64,000 nucleotides of DNA, taken from the NCBI GenBank assembly GCA_015231955.1, contig JADGAN010000026.1:1-64000 (forward strand), given 5' to 3'. This document shows positions 45,865 through 54,338 of the stretch, one piece after another (within the stretch, counting starts at the first letter, position 1; the number at the start of each line of letters is the position of its first letter). The notes below the pieces were generated by a model. That model made no database searches. It was not told where the DNA came from and saw only the letters and a list, made by a program, of their open reading frames with translations. Position numbers and translations under genes: made by a program. The DNA is from Oligoflexia bacterium. Lineage in GTDB: Bacteria; Bdellovibrionota; Bacteriovoracia; Bacteriovoracales; Bacteriovoracaceae.

Positions 45865-46440
45865 ATGAAAAAATTAAACTATCCTTATACTCAAGAAGCT
45901 ATCCGTGACCTGCAAGTAGGGGATGTGGTGATGATCTCGGGAAAACTCTTTACCGCAAGAGATGCTGTTCATAAATACCTCTATGATGGTGGACGCTCCC
46001 CGGTTGAACTTAAAAATCAGATCTTATACCACTGCGGTCCTGTGATTTTACAAGATGCGCGTGGGCTTTATAGTGTGAATGGTGCCGGGCCCACCACCTC
46101 CACTCGGCAAGAGCCGTATCAAAGTGCCATTATGGAGAAGCATGGAATTTTGGGAGTGATTGGCAAGGGTGGAATGGGCCCTAAAACGCTTGAAGGGTGT
46201 AAAAAATTTACTTGCGTCTATTTGCATGCGATTGGAGGAGCGGCACAAGTGCTCTCAGCAAAAATTGAGAAGATTGTCGGAGTCTACTTAAAAGATTTTG
46301 GCCCTTCGGAAGCGATGTGGGAGTTAGAGGTACGAGATTTTCCGGTGATTGTTACCATCGACGCTAGCGGTTCCTCTCTCCATGAAGATGTGAAGAAGCA
46401 TAGTGAATCGCGACTAAAAGAGCTACTTAATATAAGGTGA
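45865..46440 (+). CDS. Fumarate hydratase class I, beta subunit
   Basis: This 191-residue protein is the C-terminal half of class I fumarase as a separate chain. Conserved segments are LQVGDVVMISGKLFTARDAVHKYL, YHCGPVI, VNGAGPTTSTRQEPYQ, GKGGMGPKTLEGC and AIGGAAQVLSAKIEKI. Together with the alpha subunit it forms the active oxygen-sensitive enzyme of the citric acid cycle. The split form is usual in anaerobes and in many former Deltaproteobacteria. Its 3' end overlaps the convergent exported gene by 18 bases. Confidence 0.9.
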   Translation: MKKLNYPYTQEAIRDLQVGDVVMISGKLFTARDAVHKYLYDGGRSPVELKNQILYHCGPVILQDARGLYSVNGAGPTTSTRQEPYQSAIMEKHGILGVIGKGGMGPKTLEGCKKFTCVYLHAIGGAAQVLSAKIEKIVGVYLKDFGPSEAMWELEVRDFPVIVTIDASGSSLHEDVKKHSESRLKELLNIR

Positions 46441-46929
46441 AAGATACTCTTCAACGCTTCCACTGCCTCCGATAAGTCCATTTTCTTGCAAATTTTTATT
46501 TTCCCACTCTTTAAGCTCACCACTCCAATGTCTTAGGAGATAGCTCTTCTCTACCTGCTCATTGCGTTTTAATGCAAACTCACTCTCACTCATCTTGTTA
46601 CTACTGACCGCCGCGTTTGCTGCTGCATCATCCTCTTCCGCGCTATAATCGTACACATTTGCGGGATCTTGAAGCGGGCCCAACTCTCCTAGTGGGGTGG
46701 ATCCAATGTTGGAGATGTTTTGCGAGGAGGGATCGGGATAGGGACGATACTTAATCGTGCTTTGTGGGGGTGTGGTGCCAGTGGTGGTAGCAGTAGAAGG
46801 TGGTGTTGAGGGCGAGGTATTGATATTAACACCGGCACGACTGGGATCGATATTCACTGAGACTTGTGCTTGTGCCAGGGAAATCAGGAGTGAACTCATC
46901 AAAAGTGTTGTCAAAGATCTTCTTTTCAT
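46423..46929 (-). CDS. Small exported protein of unknown function
   Basis: I placed the start at ATG 46929, giving MKRRSLTTLLMSSLLISLAQA, a good signal peptide. The frame is open to 46983 but the extra residues would spoil it. No strong ribosome site is visible. The mature protein (about 148 residues) has VSVNIDPSRAGVNINTSPS, a Thr/Pro linker, and a polar C-terminal part with SYLLRHWSGELKEWENKNL. No family is recognised. The gene is divergent from the MscS-like gene with 45 bases between starts. Confidence 0.55.
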   Translation of the reverse strand: MKRRSLTTLLMSSLLISLAQAQVSVNIDPSRAGVNINTSPSTPPSTATTTGTTPPQSTIKYRPYPDPSSQNISNIGSTPLGELGPLQDPANVYDYSAEEDDAAANAAVSSNKMSESEFALKRNEQVEKSYLLRHWSGELKEWENKNLQENGLIGGSGSVEEYLSPYIK

Positions 46930-46974
46930 TTTTACATTGTAACATAGAATATATTCCATAGAGAAGGAGGGAGT

Positions 46975-48621
46975 ATGGGGCAAACTTTTGCAGCAGCGCT
47001 TTTGGGGGTGATGACGTTACTATTTTCATTTGCAGTAGTTGCAAATAGCGATGATGGGGTGGCCTTGCAGGAGGCAATTAAAAATCTGCAGTGGGTTACT
47101 AGCGATATGAAGCGCAAGGAGGCCATGCTTCGCGAGGCCCTCGATCAGGGGGCACGCCAAGAGCTGGGTGAGCAGTTGGGGAAGGCGAGAAAACGTTATG
47201 AGGCCTCGCAAGCAAGGTTAATTGAACTGGCGGCGGGGATTGCTTGGGATGATGTTGCCGAGGCAAGTGATACCCATGCGAAGCGAGATTTAATTACAGA
47301 GTTACAAGAGTTGGTTACTCCAGTGATCGATGCACTTCAACGGGCAAGTAAAAGACCGCGGAAAATCGAAGCGCTACGACGAGATATTGATACCTTTGAA
47401 AGTAAGGTACAAGCTTTGAGTGAAGGCCTAGGAAGGGTGAATGCAAAACTGCTTCCTCTGCCTGAAGGTAGTGAGACCAAGGTAAGTCTACTGCGAGTGC
47501 GAGAGGTGCTTAGCGATAGAGAACGCGAGGTCAAGATTCACTTAGATGAGCTGCGAGGAAAATTGCAAATAGAGCTAAGCCGTGATCTCTCTTTTATCTC
47601 TGCGGCAACTGAGATGCTTCAAGACTTCTTTGCCTTAAGAGGAAGGAACTTGCTGTTAGCAGTACTGGTATTTGTTTTTGTATGGGTCTCCCTTTTTAAA
47701 ATCAAAAAGTGGTGTCGTCCCGAGATATGGTTTTCAAAAAAAGAGCGCACGCGCTGGATTCAAAGACCGCTAATCTTACTTTATAACGTAGGCGCCGCCT
47801 TTGCTGCCTTTCTCTCTATGCTTCTTTGCTTTTACTTTTTAAATGATTGGGTGCTGCTCACCTTTTTTACTTTGGTACTACTCTCCTTTATTTGGTCTTT
47901 AAAGCAGTTGCTACCCAAGTTTATTATTGAGGGAAAATTGCTTTTAAATTTGGGAACAGTGAAGGAGGGAGAGAGAATAATCTGGAATGGTATTCCTTGG
48001 AGAGTCGCAGGGCTTGGCCCCTATTCCACTTTTATCAATGAAGATCTCGAGGGAGGAATGGTAAGAGTACAGGCCAAAGATCTTTTAGGGCTCTATTCAC
48101 GACCGGTTGTCGAGGGGGAGCGTTGGTTTCCAACGAAGAAGGGGGATTTTATTGAATTAAGTGACGAGACCTTTGGCGAGGTGATGTTGCAAACACCGGA
48201 GCAAGTGGTGGTAGCAACAGAGGTGGGGACTACAAAAATTTATAGTAGTGAGAATTTTATCTCCTTGGTTCCACAAATCTACTCCCAAGGGTATCTCTTG
48301 CAAGTGGGTATCTCTCTTGATTATGAGTATCTCCCCAAGATTGCCTCGATGGAGCTGCAGCAACTTTTTACCAGAGAGCTTTGCGAGTGCATGTCGAGAG
48401 ATCTGCAAGAGCAGGTGATTACCAGTATAAATGTCGTACTCGATCATGCACAAGAGAGTTCAATTGATCTTGTCGCAAGGGTGCGAGTTAGTGCAAAAGG
48501 AGTTGCGCTAAGACGTGCGCTCGAGGCAGAAGTGAAACGTCTCTTATTAAAAATTAGTGAAAAATATCATCTAAAGATTCCATTTCCTCAGATGGTTGTA
48601 CATTCTTCCCTCGTAAAATGA
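46975..48621 (+). CDS. MscS-like membrane protein with periplasmic coiled coil
   Basis: The ATG at 46975 follows AAGGAGGG. A signal peptide (about 1-24) leads a long helical region (about 30-215), one helix at NLLLAVLVFVFVWVSLF (about 222-238), then two more (LLYNVGAAFAAFLSMLLCFYFL, VLLTFFTLVLLSFIW), then a beta-rich domain with VKEGERIIWNGIPWRVAGLG and VGISLDYEYLPK. The layout matches large mechanosensitive channels of the MscS family, whose pore helix lies before the beta-domain. The pore-helix glycine/alanine pattern is not evident, so it may not be a standard channel. Confidence 0.6.
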   Translation: MGQTFAAALLGVMTLLFSFAVVANSDDGVALQEAIKNLQWVTSDMKRKEAMLREALDQGARQELGEQLGKARKRYEASQARLIELAAGIAWDDVAEASDTHAKRDLITELQELVTPVIDALQRASKRPRKIEALRRDIDTFESKVQALSEGLGRVNAKLLPLPEGSETKVSLLRVREVLSDREREVKIHLDELRGKLQIELSRDLSFISAATEMLQDFFALRGRNLLLAVLVFVFVWVSLFKIKKWCRPEIWFSKKERTRWIQRPLILLYNVGAAFAAFLSMLLCFYFLNDWVLLTFFTLVLLSFIWSLKQLLPKFIIEGKLLLNLGTVKEGERIIWNGIPWRVAGLGPYSTFINEDLEGGMVRVQAKDLLGLYSRPVVEGERWFPTKKGDFIELSDETFGEVMLQTPEQVVVATEVGTTKIYSSENFISLVPQIYSQGYLLQVGISLDYEYLPKIASMELQQLFTRELCECMSRDLQEQVITSINVVLDHAQESSIDLVARVRVSAKGVALRRALEAEVKRLLLKISEKYHLKIPFPQMVVHSSLVK

Positions 48622-48709
48622 AAAAAAAAAAATTATAAAAGATATAAAAGAGTAGATATTCAAGAGGAGTAATGATAGAAATAAAAAAATTGATGTTCAG
48701 AAAATAGTG

Positions 48710-48738
48710 TTGGACTCATTAATAAAATTTGTTACTAT
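48710..48738 (+). promoter_or_regulatory. Candidate promoter of the H1/SWIB gene
   Basis: TTGGAC, a 17-base spacer and TACTAT give a moderate sigma-70 match. The predicted leader of about 75 bases ends with AGGAGG before the ATG at 48823. Confidence 0.35.
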
Positions 48739-48822
48739 CGTAAATGTGATATGAGAGAGATGTGGTAACGATAAGGTCTGGGATGTAACTGCAATATTAA
48801 TGCAATTCATAGGAGGTAAATC

Positions 48823-49272
48823 ATGGCAACGAAGAAGACAACAAAGAAAGCTACTAAGAAAGTAACTGCAAAAAAAGCTGTTGCAAAGAAAGCAACAGCA
48901 AAAAAAGTTACTACAAAAAAAGTAGCTGCAAAGGCAACAGCAAAGAAGACAACAGTTAAAGCAACCGCAAAAAAAGCGACTGCCAAGAAAGCTCCAAAGG
49001 CCGCAAAAGCTCCAAGTAAGAGAAAGCCAAATGCAGCTTTTATGAGACCTTTAACTCCTTCTGATGCTCTTGCAGCAGTGGTTGGTGCTGGACAAATGCC
49101 TAGAACTGAAGTGGTAAAAAGAGTATGGGCATACATTAAGAAAAATGGTCTTCAAGATCAAAAAAACAGGCAACAAATTAATGCTGACGACAAACTAAAA
49201 GAAGTTTTCGGCGGTCAAAAAAGCGTTACTATGTTTGAAATGACCAAACTGGTTTCTAAGCACCTCAAGTAG
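48823..49272 (+). CDS. Histone H1-like protein with SWIB domain
   Basis: Residues 1-66 are a Lys/Ala/Thr tail of KKATAKK-type repeats, like the C-terminal tail of histone H1 and the bacterial H1-like proteins. Residues about 70-149 form a SWIB/MDM2 domain: MRPLTPSDALAAVVGAGQMP, EVVKRVWAYIKKNGLQDQ, RQQINADDKLKEVFGG and VTMFEMTKLVSKHLK. In Chlamydia and some Deltaproteobacteria SWIB domains are linked to DNA topology and nucleoid packing. A strong AGGAGG site, an own promoter and a strong terminator suggest high, separate expression. It probably compacts or organises the nucleoid. Confidence 0.9.
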   Translation: MATKKTTKKATKKVTAKKAVAKKATAKKVTTKKVAAKATAKKTTVKATAKKATAKKAPKAAKAPSKRKPNAAFMRPLTPSDALAAVVGAGQMPRTEVVKRVWAYIKKNGLQDQKNRQQINADDKLKEVFGGQKSVTMFEMTKLVSKHLK

Positions 49273-49300
49273 TTTTGATGTAAGCTGATTTTCAAAGTGG

Positions 49301-49329
49301 GCCCCCTGTTTTCAGGGGGCTTTTTTTTT
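49301..49329 (+). terminator. Rho-independent terminator of the H1/SWIB gene
   Basis: GCCCCCTG-TTTT-CAGGGGGC, an exact 8-bp GC-rich stem, is followed by nine T. The T-run touches the stop codon of the convergent gene. Confidence 0.95.
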
Positions 49330-50740
49330 ACCGTCGGACAATCTCTTGATATTTTTGCTTTAGCTCTTTGCTCACCCAATCTTTATTTTGGGAGATGGTG
49401 AATTTAAAGAAGTCGTGACAAGCGGGAGTGGGATTGCCGCGCGGAAATTTCTGACCGCCACTAAGGTAGCTTAGACAGGTGCGCGAGTAGTGTTCAAAGT
49501 ATTCGGGAATATTACTAAAGAGGTGATCGATAATGACCTCTTTACGTTTTTGATTTAAAAGTGAGAAGAGGCCATCGGGAAGCGGATCCAGTTTTTCCAG
49601 TGAGAAGAGCAGTTTTTCACGCTTGCTATATTTTTTTCCCAGCTCTCTAGTAAGGTTCCAGGCAAGGTTAAAGGAGGAGTCATTTAAAGGCCCATAGAGC
49701 ATGTAGGAGACTAAAAAGAGCTCGCGTTCACGACTATCTAACTCGCCATAAAGCGAGAGCAGGCGGTAGGCCGCTTGGCGTTTATTTAATGCCGTGGTCT
49801 CTAAGTAGAGTGCTGCTTTTACTTCACCCTTCATCTCCTGCCAACATTCAGGAAGGAGTTTTGCTTTCAGCTTTTTCAGGAGTGCGCGATCATCACTTAG
49901 GGACTCGGCCATCTGATAGAGAGAGTTTAAACTGTACTTTCGCACTAAAGGATCCCTGCACGCCTTATCTGCAATTTCACTCCTTAGAAGCGGATCAAAA
50001 AAGAGTAGTGCCTCTTTGTTCTCCGGGGTGCCATAGAGATGCGCTAATTTTCCCATCTTGAGCGCTACATCAGGGTCATAAGGGTGCTCTTGCCAAAAGG
50101 CAATCATCTGGGAGAGGCAAAGTGCTTTCGAGGCATTCGCCTGAAAACAGTTTTCAAAGTAGCTAAGGCCAATTTGCGAACGGCCACGGATAAAGAAGAG
50201 ATTTTCTTTTAAAAGGGGCCACTCTAGCAATTGATCCAGCTCTTTTAAGGTGGCAAAGGTGACCAGCTTCTTCTTCTTTTGATCGTAAACAAAGCTTTCG
50301 GCCATGGTGTTGACCATACTTTTCCACTGAAGATCGCGCTCTGCTGGCCGGATATCGTTTGCATGCTTGAAAAACTCGGAGTAATTTTTTTCCTGCAAAA
50401 GGTAGTCAAGGTCTTTAAAAAGATAGAGTGTAGAGGGGGGATTGACTACTGTGGTGTTGTTGACGGTAATGGTAGGTACAATGGGGGGGAGTGGTTCGGG
50501 AGATGGTAACAGCGTTAATGTGGGTAGTGGAGAGGGAGCAGGTGTAAAGCTAGGAGTTGCACTTTCAGCTGTTCCCATAATTTCAGGCGCTACTTCGATA
50601 AAATCGTAGTTAGTCTCTCCAAAATCGATGCTTTCAGGGGTGCTAGAGGGTGCAGCGGGGAGAGGTGCTGCTAGCGTATGAGTTCCTGGGATTTGTAGCA
50701 ACATTAATAGGAAGAGGATAAACTGTTTATAGGTAGTCAT
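49328..50740 (-). CDS. Exported helical-repeat protein of unknown function
   Basis: The ATG at 50740 starts MTTYKQFILFLLMLLQIPGT, a signal peptide. A longer frame to 50770 would begin with ATG overlapping the start of the divergent gene. A Pro/Thr/Ser-rich region (about 25-95) precedes an all-helical body with TPR- or Sel1-like spacing (YSEFFKHANDIRPAERDLQW, MKLAHLYGTPENKEALLF). No enzyme motif is seen. It is one of several exported helical-repeat proteins in this window (compare 31348-32760). Only 28 bases separate its start from that of the divergent putA-like gene. Confidence 0.6.
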   Translation of the reverse strand: MTTYKQFILFLLMLLQIPGTHTLAAPLPAAPSSTPESIDFGETNYDFIEVAPEIMGTAESATPSFTPAPSPLPTLTLLPSPEPLPPIVPTITVNNTTVVNPPSTLYLFKDLDYLLQEKNYSEFFKHANDIRPAERDLQWKSMVNTMAESFVYDQKKKKLVTFATLKELDQLLEWPLLKENLFFIRGRSQIGLSYFENCFQANASKALCLSQMIAFWQEHPYDPDVALKMGKLAHLYGTPENKEALLFFDPLLRSEIADKACRDPLVRKYSLNSLYQMAESLSDDRALLKKLKAKLLPECWQEMKGEVKAALYLETTALNKRQAAYRLLSLYGELDSRERELFLVSYMLYGPLNDSSFNLAWNLTRELGKKYSKREKLLFSLEKLDPLPDGLFSLLNQKRKEVIIDHLFSNIPEYFEHYSRTCLSYLSGGQKFPRGNPTPACHDFFKFTISQNKDWVSKELKQKYQEIVRR

Positions 50741-50768
50741 AGTTTTTATTGTCAAACGGGGATCGAGC

Positions 50769-53700
50769 ATGAGTCAAGAGCAATATTTTGCAGATGAAAT
50801 TGGTTTAGTTTTTACAACATTTAAGCAAGAAGAGTGGCGGCTAGCTTACAGTCGTGATTATGAGGGTGCAGTTAAGAGTGCGCTTTTTACTAAAGTAGTT
50901 GAGGAGCTTTTGCTCTTAAAAGAGGGCCATTGTGATAATTATCGTGGAACCATCTCTATTGGCGGACTCTTTGCTACGATTGTTATCTATTTTAAAGAGC
51001 GGGAGATGTCGCTTTTCTCTCTCCACCTCCATCGTGAACTCTTCTTTCTAAAGTGTCAGCGCAGTTTAAGTGGTAAAGAGTTACAGCAGTTGCAAGCAGT
51101 AGAGGGAGTGCAGCTTTTAAAAAAAGAGGTAGAGCGTGCGACCTCCATTCACGTTTTGAGCGGAGAAGGTGCACCAAAGGTGGCGGCAGTCGATGAGTTG
51201 ATCTTCAAGCATAAGCTACCACGTTTTTTTAGTGAGGAGCGCTTTGCTAAAGTGCATGATAAGAGTGGAGCGGCCCTCGAGTTGCTGTGGAAGGAGGTAA
51301 AGGGGTATACACCTTCATTGCTTGATCGCATAAACGATTTTGTGTTGGGGGAGTTTACCAAGTACCCAAAGCTTGGGGAGCAGATGATGAAATTTCTCTC
51401 CATCCTACCGCTGCTCACACACGATGAGAGTGGTAGAGAGACCAAGAAGCTTTTTAAAGAGGCGCTCACTTTTTCCGAGAAGGAGGGATTCTATTACCAT
51501 TTGGCAAAACTCTTAAAAGTGCTCCTCTACTTTATTCCCTCTCCTATCGTGCGTTTGTTGCTCTTAAAGAGTGTACGCCTCTTTGCTAAACGCTTTATTG
51601 CTGGTGAAAATTTACAGGAGGCATCCTCTGCGCTTATAAAATTACAAACAAGTGGACGCAACTTTGTTTTAGACCTTTTAGGAGAGTTGCCATTAAATGA
51701 TGCGTACGCAGAAAAATATTATTTAAAGGTGATGGAGCTCTTGCAGGAGATCTCTTCCCCGATCGTTATGAAGCAATCGGAGGCAACAGAGGAGCTTATC
51801 ACGCTTTTTAATAAAGGGGAGCAAAATGGAGCTGGTCTAAGTAAGGGGAGCATTGCAATTAAGTTAACCGCTCTTTGTGCAAACTTTGACTCCTTGGAGT
51901 TTAGCGAGAGTTATCGTTTGATTGCTCCTCGCTTAAAACAGATTTTATTGCTGGCAAAAGAGTTACAAATCTCCATCATTGTCGATGCTGAGCACTACCG
52001 TTACCGGGACGCCCTCTTTCGCATCTATGCGAGTGTGCTTGCAGAGGTGGGAGAGATGGATACGGGAATTGTTTTACAGGCCTATTTAAAAGATGCTTAC
52101 GAACATTTACAAGAGATTATCGCGCTTGCTAAAAGTCGTGCTCCTAAAAAGTTGCAGCTGCGTTTGGTGAAGGGGGCCTATTGGGATAGTGAAACTTTGG
52201 AAGCAAGAAGGGAGTCTTATAATAGTTATCAATTTTTAAATAAAGAGGAGAGTGATATCTATTTTCGAGAGATGGTTCATGAGATCTTAAAGGCGGGCGA
52301 GTATTTGCAACTTGCGCTGGCCTCTCATAACTTTAGTGATCACCTGTTTGCAGAGAGCTTACGAGAGGAGTTTTTTCAAAACGCTCCGCTGATCGAGCAT
52401 CAATGCTTGCATATGACTTGTGATCCACTCTCGCTCTCCTTGGCAAAAATGGGGTATGTGGTTCGTGACTATGTTCCCTTGGGAAATTTAATCTCGGGGA
52501 TGGGCTATTTTGTGCGCAGGCTTTTAGAAAACTCTTCACAAGTGGGATTTTTAACGATGTTACGAAGTGGTAATAGCAATGAAGGAGCTATCACCAACAT
52601 CAAGATGATCACTCCAGAAGAGCGCTTGCAAAGAAAAGTAGCGGCAGGAAAAGTCACTCACGATAAAGGGGAGGTCACCCTTAGCTCCGATTTTGGCAAT
52701 CTGCCTTTACGGCGCCTCTTTTTAGCAGAGGAAAAGATAGTGGATGATCTTGGTTATGGGGAAGTAGCGCTTGCACCACGCTTTGCCAATTCTCAGGAAG
52801 AGTTTAAAAACGGGTCCTGGAGTGAGCGTCCTATTTTTTATCGCGTCACTGCTCTCAGTGGTGTGGCCCATAAAATTTATGCCGACCTCGATGTTTTGAG
52901 CACACTCCATTGTAAGCTTTTAGAGAGCACTAAAGCGCAGGCGATGCTGGCGATAATCTCCATCTGTGATGGAATTAACTATACCATTCGCCAAGAGATG
53001 CAGCTACGTTCACAGCTTACCATTGATACAGTGCTTGCTCCTCGAGGAGTGGTAATGATTGTAGCGGAGGAGATTGCTCCACTGGTGCGTCAGTTTCACT
53101 CCCTGGCGTGTGCACTCGTCGCGGGGAACAGTGTGCTTTTGCATACCAAAGAAAAATTTTCTTCGCTTTATGATCGCCTACTCCTACACTTTTATGCAGG
53201 AGGAGTGCCACAGGAGGTTTTGCTCGTATCGACTAGTGAACACTTAAACGACACCTCTCCCTTGATTCAAAAGAGGGTTCATCACCAAAACCATTTGGCG
53301 GTCGCAATGGTTGCCAGTTCGGCGCTACTTGAAAATGCTATCATAGGACTACAAAAAGTACTCCCCTCTAGAATTTACGTGAGCTCTCTTATCAGTGATC
53401 GTTTTAAAGATGAGTCTAAGCATCTACTGCCAAACAGCGAGATTGTTATCTTTAAAGGTGCGGTAGAGGAGTGCTGCCACAGTAAAGAGCGCTACCATTT
53501 TGCAATGCTCTTTAGTAATTGCCAAGAGGAGATAAAAAACTTTACCAAGAGTTTTCGCGCAAAAGAGCTCTTTATCAACACCGTTCCTCATCGTTATGGC
53601 GAGGAGCGACTCTCTCTCTTAAACGAGCACTTGAAGGAGTTTCACCTTTTTAAAGACTGCTTCTCGAGTGATTTTACAGATACAGATGAAGCTCTTCTCC

Positions 53701-54338
53701 TGCTTCCTTGTGGTTCCGATTATCAAGAAGTGTGCATGCTAAAAGAGGAGAGAGTGCCACTCGCCTTCCATTGGCAACGGCTAGAGAGTGGGCTTTTAAA
53801 ATGGGTGCAAAATTATGAAGAGATTTTTAGTGGCATTCATGAGGATGAAAAAGCGGTAATTAAGAGTTATTGTGAGTGGGTGCAAAGGGAGCGTATTTTG
53901 GAGCGCTTTGTTTCTCTGCAAGAGGAGCTTTGCTCTGGATGCTTTGGATACTTTATGGCCAGCGAGAGTAATCCTCACCTAAAGAGCTTACTTTTTCTTT
54001 TGGCCGCACTCACGTTACGAGTGCAGCTTGCAATCTTTGCCAAAAATGAGAGTGTGGCCAAACGCTATCGCGAGGTGTTTGCACTCTTTTCGCCAAAATT
54101 AAATGTTGAAATTTTAGCACCCTCGGCAAGCTTATGGAGTAGTGCGCTTCGCGACCGTAGGGCGGAGTTTTATATTATAGATGGGACGCCTAGTGAAATT
54201 CGTTCCATCAGCAGTGAAGTTCCCATCACGGCCCTTCATGCTCCTAAAATCGTGAGTAAACTCGATGCTCCTGCCGCTAGTGATTTTCTCTCTTACTTAA
54301 AAAAATTAAGGGAGGAGCGTTCACTGACTACAATTTAA
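50769..54338 (+). CDS. PutA-like protein: proline dehydrogenase with degenerate aldehyde dehydrogenase domain
   Basis: This is a 1189-residue protein. The N-terminal half (about 90-560) is a proline dehydrogenase barrel: SIIVDAEHYRYRD, LRLVKGAYWDSET, LASHNFSDH and the substrate-binding double Arg in VRRLLENSSQ. It should oxidise proline with FAD. The C-terminal half aligns in layout with glutamate-semialdehyde dehydrogenase (TIDTVLAPRGVVMIVAEE, LACALVAGNSVLLHTKEK). However, the catalytic Cys motif (GQxC) and the Glu of ELGGK are not found, and spacing is eroded. The second step of proline oxidation must then be done by another enzyme, or the domain now has a structural role. The start ATG has GGGGATCGAG before it. 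Its last codons overlap the convergent coiled-coil gene. Confidence 0.8.
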   Translation: MSQEQYFADEIGLVFTTFKQEEWRLAYSRDYEGAVKSALFTKVVEELLLLKEGHCDNYRGTISIGGLFATIVIYFKEREMSLFSLHLHRELFFLKCQRSLSGKELQQLQAVEGVQLLKKEVERATSIHVLSGEGAPKVAAVDELIFKHKLPRFFSEERFAKVHDKSGAALELLWKEVKGYTPSLLDRINDFVLGEFTKYPKLGEQMMKFLSILPLLTHDESGRETKKLFKEALTFSEKEGFYYHLAKLLKVLLYFIPSPIVRLLLLKSVRLFAKRFIAGENLQEASSALIKLQTSGRNFVLDLLGELPLNDAYAEKYYLKVMELLQEISSPIVMKQSEATEELITLFNKGEQNGAGLSKGSIAIKLTALCANFDSLEFSESYRLIAPRLKQILLLAKELQISIIVDAEHYRYRDALFRIYASVLAEVGEMDTGIVLQAYLKDAYEHLQEIIALAKSRAPKKLQLRLVKGAYWDSETLEARRESYNSYQFLNKEESDIYFREMVHEILKAGEYLQLALASHNFSDHLFAESLREEFFQNAPLIEHQCLHMTCDPLSLSLAKMGYVVRDYVPLGNLISGMGYFVRRLLENSSQVGFLTMLRSGNSNEGAITNIKMITPEERLQRKVAAGKVTHDKGEVTLSSDFGNLPLRRLFLAEEKIVDDLGYGEVALAPRFANSQEEFKNGSWSERPIFYRVTALSGVAHKIYADLDVLSTLHCKLLESTKAQAMLAIISICDGINYTIRQEMQLRSQLTIDTVLAPRGVVMIVAEEIAPLVRQFHSLACALVAGNSVLLHTKEKFSSLYDRLLLHFYAGGVPQEVLLVSTSEHLNDTSPLIQKRVHHQNHLAVAMVASSALLENAIIGLQKVLPSRIYVSSLISDRFKDESKHLLPNSEIVIFKGAVEECCHSKERYHFAMLFSNCQEEIKNFTKSFRAKELFINTVPHRYGEERLSLLNEHLKEFHLFKDCFSSDFTDTDEALLLLPCGSDYQEVCMLKEERVPLAFHWQRLESGLLKWVQNYEEIFSGIHEDEKAVIKSYCEWVQRERILERFVSLQEELCSGCFGYFMASESNPHLKSLLFLLAALTLRVQLAIFAKNESVAKRYREVFALFSPKLNVEILAPSASLWSSALRDRRAEFYIIDGTPSEIRSISSEVPITALHAPKIVSKLDAPAASDFLSYLKKLREERSLTTI

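Noticed and set aside
49328-50770. Longer start of the exported helical protein at 50770
   Set aside because: It would add ten residues before the signal peptide, has no ribosome site, and overlaps the start codon of the divergent gene.
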